A DNA stretch of 8,590 nt, taken from contig JANQGB010000561.1 of NCBI GenBank assembly GCA_028277545.1, positions 1 through 8,590 on the forward strand, in the 5' to 3' direction. Every line of letters starts with the position of its first letter. Within the stretch, counting starts at the first letter, position 1. This stretch comes from Phycisphaerae bacterium (GTDB taxonomy: Bacteria > Planctomycetota > Phycisphaerae > UBA1845). A model generated the notes under the pieces. That model did not search any database. It was not told the origin of the DNA and was given only the letters and a program-made list of their open reading frames with translations. A program made the position numbers and the translations under genes. This document shows positions 1-6,600 of this stretch, piece by piece.

Positions 1-89
1 TCGGAAGATCAGGCGGGCCTTGACAGTTAGGGACCGATAGTCATGCGGCCGACCGCGAAATCAGAGTGTGTTTCGGAGGGAAAGCGGGT

Positions 90-123
90 TTATCGGGCCC
101 TGGCGACGCTCAAGGGCCGATAA
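90..123 (-). terminator. Strong hairpin downstream of the SET-domain gene, possible terminator
   Basis: The arms TTATCGGGCCCT (90-101) and AGGGCCGATAA (113-123) pair over 11 bp with one bulged G (96 or 97) around an 11-nt loop. The hairpin begins 26 nt past the SET-gene stop codon, where a terminator would be expected. On the minus strand it is followed by AAACCCGCTTTCCC, so there is no real U-tract and this is not a textbook intrinsic terminator. It could instead protect a 3' end or act in either direction. The pairing is seen directly; the role is inferred. Confidence 0.45.
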
Positions 124-148
124 CGCAGGGCGGTGGTCAGGCGCCGGG

Positions 149-457
149 TCAGGCGACGTCCTCCCAGTCTTCACCGTAATGAATGGTGATCTCTTCGTCC
201 GGCTGAATCGTGCGCAGAGCGTAGAGGTCGAGACCTTCGAAGTCGCTGTTGGGCTTCAGGTCGTGGTTAAGAAACCGCAGGCGCCCGTAGCCCTCATAGC
301 CCTTGAGCTCATCGCCGTCCTCGACCCACAGCACGTGCTCCCCGTCGCGATCCGTACGCCGGGCCAGGAAGCGCCCGATACGGTCTCCGGATTCGATAGT
401 CTGCCTGGCAAACACGCCATGGCCGTGAATTGGACTGGGCCTGACCTCGATCTTCAC
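149..457 (-). CDS. Small free-standing SET-domain protein (putative lysine methyltransferase)
   Basis: This 102-residue protein is almost exactly one minimal SET domain. SET domains transfer methyl groups from S-adenosylmethionine to lysine, and the domain's hallmarks are visible: an N-terminal IHGHGVFA segment (residues 10-17, the usual G-x-G-x-[VL]-[FY]-A start), the NHxxxxN core (N64, H65, N70) that binds the cofactor and shapes the knot, and a C-terminal EEITIHYG (88-95) matching the usual E-[EL]-[IL]-T-x-[DN]-Y-G with the active-site tyrosine at Y94. No pre-SET or post-SET cysteines, signal peptide or membrane segment are seen. The start is GTG at 457, chosen because AGGAG (466-470) sits 8 nt upstream; the ATG at 463-465 is out of frame. 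The target is unknown: histone-like proteins, ribosomal proteins or a non-protein substrate are all possible. The family call is firm; catalytic activity is inferred. Confidence 0.85.
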   Translation of the reverse strand: MKIEVRPSPIHGHGVFARQTIESGDRIGRFLARRTDRDGEHVLWVEDGDELKGYEGYGRLRFLNHDLKPNSDFEGLDLYALRTIQPDEEITIHYGEDWEDVA

Positions 458-492
458 GCGCGCATCTCCTGACTAACGGCACGAAAAGACGC

Positions 493-498
493 AGTATA
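493..498 (-). promoter_or_regulatory. Candidate -10 box of the SET-domain gene
   Basis: On the minus strand the hexamer reads TATACT (5 of 6 matches to TATAAT), 35 bases before the GTG start and 22 bases upstream of its Shine-Dalgarno. This predicts a leader of about 28 nt. The best -35 candidate, TTGTGG with a 19-bp spacer, is poor, so activator-assisted or weak expression would fit. A perfect 12-bp palindrome (527-538) lies about 30 bp upstream of the box. This is inference from motif and position only. Confidence 0.35.
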
Positions 499-503
499 CA
501 GAA

Positions 504-620
504 ACCGAGGCGCGATACCACAAGCACTTCTCGAGAAGCTACCACCCGTCCGCGGCGGGGTTCTACCTCGCGGTGGCGGGCTACCGGCGCAACGAGTACG
601 TCGCATGGCAGGCGTATTGA
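504..620 (+). pseudogene. Coding-like gene remnant on the plus strand, no start codon
   Basis: This frame is open from 477 and ends in TGA at 618-620, but has no ATG, GTG or TTG start after the in-frame TAA at 474-476. From 516 to 581, 21 of 22 codons end in G or C, while first and second positions are only about 55% and 50% G+C, a strong coding signature in this genome. The deduced peptide is rich in aromatic residues (for example YHPSAAGFYLAVAGYRR) and I do not recognise its family. The last 40 bases overlap the 3' end of pgi antisense; in the overlap the two frames share third positions, so periodicity is informative only left of 581. The likeliest reading is the C-terminal stub of a decayed or rearranged gene. 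A chance pattern, or a gene missing its 5' part through misassembly, is also possible. Confidence 0.35.
527..538. promoter_or_regulatory. Perfect 12-bp palindrome upstream of the SET gene
   Basis: CTTCTCGAGAAG is a perfect 6+6 palindrome located about 30 bp upstream of the candidate SET-gene -10 box, a place where a dimeric regulator could bind. About two such palindromes are expected by chance in a window this size, and this one lies inside the coding-like remnant, so the operator role is weakly supported. Confidence 0.2.
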
Positions 621-2170
621 CCCGGATCCCGCCTCACTTGCCGGTCTGAGTTGGCGGCCAGATGGTCCAGGATATGGTGGGCCGCTTCAGCCTGCTCGGG
701 TTGCCCCACGGCCTCGGCCAGTTGCTCGGCGGTGCGGGCGTCGGCTGAGGAGCGCAGCTCCGCCAGCAGGCGACGTTGAAGGTCTATGATGCTGGCAGCC
801 GCCTTCTTGCCGGCCTCGACGCCCGGCTGGTGGTAGGCGTTGACGTTGATCAGTGAGGCGTAGAGGCCGACCGCCCGTTCGTACAACGCGATCAGCGTGC
901 CGACGCTGCCGGGAGTCACGTCGTCGAGGGTGATGCTGATCGATTCACGCCCCTTCTCGTAGAGCGCCTCCCGCGTGCCCAGCAGAAAGCCCTGCAGGTA
1001 GTCGCCGCTGGTCACGTCCTCTTCGACGCACTGGGATGGGCCGTCGCCATCCCGCCGTACGCCGATCAGCGTGGCGAAGAAGTTGTTGACGCCTTCGCGA
1101 AGCTGCTGCACGTAGGCGTGTTGATCGGTCGATCCCTTGTTCCCGTATACGGTCAGACCCTGGCAAACCACCGCGCCATCGAGGTCGAATTCCTTGCCCA
1201 ACGACTCCATGACCAGTTGTTGCAGGTACCTGGCCAGGAGGGCCAGCCGGTCCTTGTACGGTATGATGACCATGTCCTTGGCACCACGACCATCTACCGC
1301 GTGATACCACATCAACGCCAGCAGGGCGGCCGGGTTGCGAGCCACCTCGCGGTTGCGGGTGAGCTCGTCGGTCTTGCGGGCACCCTCCAGGATCGCATCG
1401 ACGTCGAATCCCTGCAAAGCGGCCGGCAGCAGGCCGACCGCCGAAGTTTCGGACGTTCTTCCGCCCACCCAGTCCCACATGGGGAAGAAGTCCAGCCAGC
1501 CTTCACTGCGGTATCGCTGGTACAGCTTGCTTCCATCCTGGGTGACGGCCACCGCGTGCTTCGGGAATTCAAGTCCCGCACTCTCAAAGCGGTGGATAGT
1601 CGCCAGCATGGCGTTGCGTGTCTCGACCGTGCCGCCTGACTTGGAGACGACGACCACCAGCGTCCGAGCCAGCCCGTCGCCAATCTGCCCGACGGTGCGG
1701 TCAAAACCGTCCGGATCGGTGTTATCCAGGTAATAGGCCCGCAGTCGAACGCTCGCCGATCCCAGGGCATCATCCACGAACTGGGGCCCCAGCGCCGACC
1801 CGCCGATACCCACTACCAGGAGATTGGTGAACGGTTTGCCTTCCGGGGTGGCCAGCCGTCCGCCGTGCACATCGGCGGCGAACGACTTGACCCGGGCCAG
1901 CGTCTGCCTGATCTCATCCCCGATCGCGGGGTCAGGAGCGAGTTCCGGAGCTCGCAGCCAGTAATGGCCCACCATGCGGTCCTCATCCGGGTTGGCGATC
2001 TCGCCACGCTCCAGCGCTTCCATCGAGTCCAAGGCCTGACCTATGGCTGGCGACATTCTCTCGAAAAAGTCATCTTCGAAGTTCATGCGCGAGACGTCCA
2101 AGGTCAGGCCGACCGACTCGCAAACACACAAGTACTGCTGGTATCGCTGCCAAAGCTGGGTTGGATTCAT
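581..2170 (-). CDS. pgi: Glucose-6-phosphate isomerase
   Basis: This enzyme interconverts glucose 6-phosphate and fructose 6-phosphate in the cytoplasm, at the head of glycolysis and gluconeogenesis. Starting from ATG at 2168-2170 it has 529 residues, matching the roughly 528-residue cyanobacterial-type family, whose N-terminus also opens with a QLWQRY segment. Two SIS domains are present. Visible active-site elements are SKSGGT (176-181, sugar-phosphate loop), R238 in WVGGRTS, the catalytic base E322 in MESLGK, H351 in STDQHAY, and K455 in VEAGKK. The frame stays open 32 codons further upstream to 2266, but that stretch does not look like a Pgi N-terminus and the family start fits 2170, with a weak AGAGAG about 7 nt upstream. 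The family normally ends near LAANSDR (504-510); here about 19 extra residues (coding 581-640) follow, overlapping a plus-strand remnant. A 127-bp gap separates it from the gene upstream. The function is certain from motifs. Confidence 0.97.
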   Translation of the reverse strand: MNPTQLWQRYQQYLCVCESVGLTLDVSRMNFEDDFFERMSPAIGQALDSMEALERGEIANPDEDRMVGHYWLRAPELAPDPAIGDEIRQTLARVKSFAADVHGGRLATPEGKPFTNLLVVGIGGSALGPQFVDDALGSASVRLRAYYLDNTDPDGFDRTVGQIGDGLARTLVVVVSKSGGTVETRNAMLATIHRFESAGLEFPKHAVAVTQDGSKLYQRYRSEGWLDFFPMWDWVGGRTSETSAVGLLPAALQGFDVDAILEGARKTDELTRNREVARNPAALLALMWYHAVDGRGAKDMVIIPYKDRLALLARYLQQLVMESLGKEFDLDGAVVCQGLTVYGNKGSTDQHAYVQQLREGVNNFFATLIGVRRDGDGPSQCVEEDVTSGDYLQGFLLGTREALYEKGRESISITLDDVTPGSVGTLIALYERAVGLYASLINVNAYHQPGVEAGKKAAASIIDLQRRLLAELRSSADARTAEQLAEAVGQPEQAEAAHHILDHLAANSDRQVRRDPGQYACHATYSLRR

Positions 2171-2297
2171 GGGTTGCTCTCTGAAATTCGGAACGGCCGA
2201 AAGGTCAAAGCGTCCAGAGACTCGGAGTCGCCCGGAGCAGACTCGGTTCGTCGGGGTGCGCCGCAAAGAATGCTCCGCACGGGACGAGGCGGCCGCG

Positions 2298-2852
2298 TCA
2301 TTTCTTGCCGTAGGCTGTCGTAAGAGCCTCTTGAGCCGTCAGCAACACTTCGCAGTCGCAATAGGCTCCCTGGCGAATGAACACCAGGCAGGCGTCGCGT
2401 TGCTCGTCGTCCACAACACCCAGGCCGGAGAGCACCTTCCGGGCGATCATAAAGTCGCCGCTGCAAGTCTCGATCGGGCTCTCGCCGGCGGCGTCCTGCA
2501 TCGCGCTGAAGAAGCCGAGCTTGAGCAGCTTGCGGGCCAGCTTGGGCTCCGCCTTCTCCACATCTCCCGACCGCGGCGCTCCCAGGGCGTCCTCGATGGT
2601 CTCGCCTGGTGCCAGTTCGAACCAGACCGCCCCCCGTAGTTTTTGCTCGTAGTAGTCTTCCGGCAGCCGCTGCATGATCATGCGGAAGCGCTGCTCGAGG
2701 AACAGACCGCCAAACGACTTGTGTCGGAAAGTCAGGCACATGCGCTTCCAGCGGTCGGACAGGCCCACGTCAACCTCGATCCCCGGCAGGGCCGGTTCGA
2801 GCAGGTCCAGCAGCTTCTTGCGGATGGCTTGGAAGTCCTTCGCTGTTGGCAT
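2298..2852 (-). CDS. Conserved-looking hypothetical protein, possible DUF2695-like C-terminus
   Basis: This is a 184-residue soluble protein with no signal peptide or membrane segment, and I cannot assign a function. The N-terminal half (about 1-90) is an alpha/beta-looking region with basic and aromatic residues (DRWKRMCLTFRHKSF, residues 33-47). The C-terminal part (about 135-180) ends in a GAYCDCEVL motif (162-170) preceded by a helix with RDACLVFIRQ. Small bacterial proteins of the DUF2695 family, as I remember them, carry a similar G-x-Y-CDCEV signature near the C-terminus; the two close cysteines (C165, C167) could bind a metal. Start ATG at 2850-2852; the nearest purine-rich site (AGGA, about 13 nt away) is weak. 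It lies 111 bp downstream of the response regulator and 127 bp upstream of pgi on the same strand, so co-transcription is possible but not shown. Coding status is well supported by length and composition; the family assignment is from memory and needs a profile search. Confidence 0.8.
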   Translation of the reverse strand: MPTAKDFQAIRKKLLDLLEPALPGIEVDVGLSDRWKRMCLTFRHKSFGGLFLEQRFRMIMQRLPEDYYEQKLRGAVWFELAPGETIEDALGAPRSGDVEKAEPKLARKLLKLGFFSAMQDAAGESPIETCSGDFMIARKVLSGLGVVDDEQRDACLVFIRQGAYCDCEVLLTAQEALTTAYGKK

Positions 2853-2936
2853 TCAACGGCCGATCCTGGTGACACAACCCGCACCGCGTTCGCCCGTGTC
2901 CTGTAGCCCCCACGCGGGTACGTGTCAAGTGGGCGC

Positions 2937-2956
2937 GTCGCCGGGCGCTGGGCGAC
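2937..2956 (-). terminator. Weak hairpin just after the response regulator gene
   Basis: GTCGCC (2937-2942) and GGCGAC (2951-2956) form a perfect 6-bp stem around an 8-nt loop, 7 nt downstream of the response-regulator stop codon. No T-run follows on the minus strand. Position suits the end of the kinase-regulator operon, but a 6-bp stem in GC-rich DNA is weak evidence, and partial read-through to the next gene would be likely. Confidence 0.25.
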
Positions 2957-2963
2957 ATCACGC

Positions 2964-3617
2964 TCAGCCCTGTTCGGCTGTCTCCTCGCCGCCGTCGACA
3001 AAATCGGGGTACAGCCTCTCCATGCACGCCGGGCAGATGCCGTGCGTGAACTCCGCTTCCGAATGATCGCGGATGTAGGCCTCGATCTGTGTCCAGTATC
3101 CGTGGTCATCACGGATCTTCCGGCAGGCCGCGCAAACGGGGAGCAGTCCGCTGAGCAGCTTGACCTTTCCCAGCGCCTCCTGCAGCTCGCGGTTGCGCGA
3201 CTCCGCCTCGTTGCACAGCCGGCGGATGTTCATCACGTCTTCGTGGCGTGCCAGGGCGACGGCGATGGCGCGCTCGATGTCTCCCCGGCGTGGAGGCTTG
3301 GTTAGATAGGCGGCCACGCCGACCGTGCCTGCCTTGGCGACGAGATCGTGCGATTCATGCGCGCTGACCACAATCACCGGCGTGGGCCAGGACTCCTGGA
3401 TCTGGCGGGCGGCTTCCAGCCCGTCGAGAACCGGCATCTTGATGTCCATCAGCACAACGTCGGGCCGCAGCTTGCCAACCAGCTCTACGGCCTCCTGTCC
3501 GTTGGAGGCTTGCCCGACCTGGATGTGGCCGATCTCCTTCAACTCGCGAGCGATCTCCTCGCTCACCAGGTAGTCATCCTCGGCCACCAGTACCCGGACC
3601 TTGGCAGGCTCGTACAT
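2964..3617 (-). CDS. Response regulator: receiver domain plus C-terminal Cys4 zinc-ribbon-like module
   Basis: This 217-residue protein has a complete receiver domain (about 7-123): acidic pocket E13/D14/D15, phosphoacceptor D58 in VLMDIKMP, switch residue S85, aromatic Y104 and conserved K107 before P108. The receiver most resembles the AmiR/NasT/PdtaR type (D-x-KMP-x-[LM]-DG-[LI]-EAA, then a helix running into a coiled coil). In those proteins an RNA-binding ANTAR domain follows. Here a heptad-like helix (about 124-155, with NRELQEALGKVKLL) leads to C162-x2-C165, the KIRDDHGYW stretch (167-175) and C195-x2-C198, a probable zinc site. I have seen similar CxxC-KIRDD-GYW tails on bacterial receiver and PAS proteins, but know no function for them. 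There is no DNA-binding helix-turn-helix. ATG at 3615-3617 follows a strong GGAGGG (3625-3630, 7-nt spacing) that lies within the end of the kinase gene; the genes are 3 bp apart and probably translationally coupled. It very likely receives phosphate from that kinase. Confidence 0.93.
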   Translation of the reverse strand: MYEPAKVRVLVAEDDYLVSEEIARELKEIGHIQVGQASNGQEAVELVGKLRPDVVLMDIKMPVLDGLEAARQIQESWPTPVIVVSAHESHDLVAKAGTVGVAAYLTKPPRRGDIERAIAVALARHEDVMNIRRLCNEAESRNRELQEALGKVKLLSGLLPVCAACRKIRDDHGYWTQIEAYIRDHSEAEFTHGICPACMERLYPDFVDGGEETAEQG

Positions 3618-3620
3618 CGG

Positions 3621-6600
3621 TCAGCCCTCCGCGCCGATCGGTGGTATCTCCGGCATGAAAGTGAAGCACGTCACGGCACCACCTTCGTTAGCCAGTTCCA
3701 CCGTTCCCCGTAACGTCTGGCTCACGATTCCTCGCACCAGATCGAATCCTATACCTGCCTGGCTGAAATCACCCGAGAGAATCTGCTCGGGATAGCCAGG
3801 ACCGTCGTCTCGGAACCAGACCCGCACCATGTCGCCCGCCACCGAGGTCCGTACTTCGATGCAGGCCGATTCACGATCGCCCAAGGCGTGTTTGGCGCTG
3901 TTGGTCGCCAGCTCGTTGACTACCAGCGTAAGATGGTGAGCCTGATTGCTGGTCACCCGAACGGGGGAGTCGGCCACCTTCAATTCGATTGTCGCGGACA
4001 GCGGCAGCCCGTGCAACGCCGCCCTTATGACCTGCTCGCAGAGCCTGCTGAAGACCAAGGGGCGCCATCCCGTGGCGGACAACAGGCTGTGGACGGTGGC
4101 CAGCCCCTCAACGCGTCCGGCCAGGCTGCGCAGAGGAGGCAGGTAGTCCGGCGTTCCTTCGGACCTGGCCCGGTCCTCTTCCTTGTGCAGCATGCTGATG
4201 ATCGCGGAGAGGTTGTTCTTCACCCGGTGGTTGACCTCACGCGCCAGCACCGACTGAGTCTCGGCAAATTGCCGCAACTCCTCTTCCGCCCGCTTGCGCT
4301 CGGTGATGTCGGTGGAGATCGCGCAGATTCCGAAGGGCTCTCGCGATTCGCCAATCAGCGGGAACTTAACGGTCAGGTAGGTGTGGGCGACTCCGTCCTT
4401 ATGATTCACAACCTCCTCGGCCTCGACCGGTCCGCCAGCCTTCAACGCCGCCAGGTCGGTCTGCCAGAGGGCGTCAGCCACCTGCTGCGGGAAGAGATCG
4501 TATATGTTCCGGCCCACGAGCTCCTCGGGTGACGGACCTGCCAGCACTTCGAACCTGCGGTTCACCATGGTGAGGTTGCCCTTCAGATCCTTGATGGATA
4601 TGAGCGCCGGTGAATTATCCATAATGGTCTGCAATCGGGCCTCGCTGTCCCGGACGGCAGCCTCGGCCTGCTTGCGCTCCGTGATGTCAAGGAACATTAC
4701 CGCCATGGTCCCCGGGGCGGTCTGAAAGGCGTGAAACTCGTAGGCGCCCTCGATCCGGGCATCGTCGTAGTCGACCTTCTCTGTGTGCCAAGGCTCGCCA
4801 TGACTGCACGCCCGGCGATAGTGATGCGGCACTTCGCTATGCGCCAGGAGCGGAAACGCCTGCTCGATGGTCTGGCCGAGAAACTGCCGGCAGTCGACGC
4901 CCAGGATACGATCCGCGGCCGGATTGGATCCGGTCAGGACCAGCCGCTCGCTGGGCTCCAGCGTGTACATGTGTATGCCCATGGGCGACGATTGGACGAT
5001 GTTGCGAAACTTCTGCTCAGATTCCCGCAGGGCTTCCTCGGCTCTTTTGCGCTCGGTCAGATCGTTCATCACGATGATGCTACGTTCACCGATCGATGCC
5101 AGCCGGACTTCGATAGCCCGAGTGGAACCGTCCCTGCACCGCACCACGGACTCCAGCGGTTGAATCTCGCCGCGGTGCTCTATGGCCCCCTCGACCCTGC
5201 GGTACAACTCGGATCTGATCTCCTGCCTGTACTCCTCCTTGGGGTACGCCAGTTGCCACCACTCCTCGGCGGTGGGAATGTCGTTCAGCGTGTAGCCGAA
5301 GAGCTCCACGAATTTCCCGTTGAGGTATTGAAAGCGATGTGCCAGGTCGCTGATTATCATGGCAATGGGCGAAGTTTCCAGCAGCAACCGAAACTGCCTC
5401 TCGCTCTCCAGCAGGGCTTCTTCGGTCCGTTTGCGCTCGCTGATGTCCTCGATCACCGCGATCAGGTACTTGGGCTCGCCTGACGGCTCGCGCATGAGCG
5501 ACACGGTTAACTGCACCCAGACCACCGAGCCGCTCCGGTGAATATACCGCTTCTCCATCGAGTAGCTGCCGATTCGACCGGCCAGGAGTTTGCATACCTG
5601 CTCCAGGTCCTCGTCCAGGTCGTCCGCGTGAGTGATGTCCTGAAAGGTCCGCGCCAGCATCTCCTCGCGAGAGTAGCCGACGATCTGGCAGAACCTGCGG
5701 TTGACGCGCTGGAATTCTCCCGTGGGGGCGACATGGGCAATCCCGACGGCGGCTTGCTCGAAAGTGCTGCGGAACCGTTCTTCGCTCTCCCGCAACTTCT
5801 GCTCGGCCTTCTTGCGCTCGGTGATGTCGAGCGCGGTAAAAGTGACTCCGGCGGATAGATCGCCAGGATCGACGGGAGTCGAGCTGAGCAGGACATCGAT
5901 GATCGTGCCGTCCTTGCGTTGCCAGTGCGTATCCACAGTGCCCGTGCCGCGATTCCGGATCTGGGCATACTTCTCGCTCCCCACCCACTCGAATTCCTCG
6001 TCGCTGGCATAGAGCATCCTGGCGCTTTGGTCGACGAGGTCCTCGGACGAGTACCCCAGCAGGTCACACAAATGAGTGTTCACACGCTTAATGATGCGGT
6101 CGGAGATCAGGCCGATGCCGATTGGCGCCACGCGGAAGATGCTGTTCAGCGTGGCGGCTTGCTCCCGGAAGGCATCCTCGGCCCGCTTGTGCTCAGTGAT
6201 GTCCCGTATGATGGAAATACCCCCGATGATTTCGCCGCTCTCGGTGCGCAGGGGGGAATAGTAGCCTTCGAAGTACCCTTCCTGTCCGGACTCCGGTATG
6301 CGGTAGGGGCGTTCCCTGGAGACGACGGTCTTGCCGGCCAGCGCTTCGCGGAAGAACTCTGCTTCGCCGGTCTGCTTCAGTACCGGAAAGACCTCGAACA
6401 CGTTCTTGCCCAGCACCTCCGCACGCTTAACTCCGGATATGATTTCCATCTGTGGATTCCAGGCCGTATAGCGATACTCGCGGTCGAAGGCGAGGATGCC
6501 GTCAACGCTGCTGTCTATGACCTGCTCCGAGAACTCGCGCTCGCGGCGTAAGGCGTCCTCAGCCCGTTCCCGCTCGGCGACCTGCGTTCTGAGACTCGCA

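Noticed and set aside
1..89. Possible end of a neighbouring gene at the left edge (frame ending in TAG at 28-30)
   Set aside because: Only nine codons are visible, too few to judge; no start, motif or codon signal supports it.
425..436. A 12-base word (GTGAATTGGACT) shared with 8255-8266
   Set aside because: One or a few shared 12-mers are expected by chance in a window of this length, and the flanks do not match.
309..545. A 78-codon minus-strand frame overlapping the SET gene
   Set aside because: It is a shifted frame over the SET gene's first half, arginine-rich, with no domain.
1118..1733. Long plus-strand open frames (up to 173 codons) opposite pgi
   Set aside because: They are mirror frames of a GC-rich gene with unmistakable Pgi motifs on the other strand and encode no recognisable domain.
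2171..2266. Extended pgi start 32 codons upstream
   Set aside because: The extra residues do not resemble a Pgi N-terminus, while the residues from 2170 on match the family start.
3888..4532. A 214-codon plus-strand frame opposite the kinase core
   Set aside because: It lies antisense to the conserved HisKA_2/HATPase and PAS7 region, and its length follows from the codon bias of that gene.
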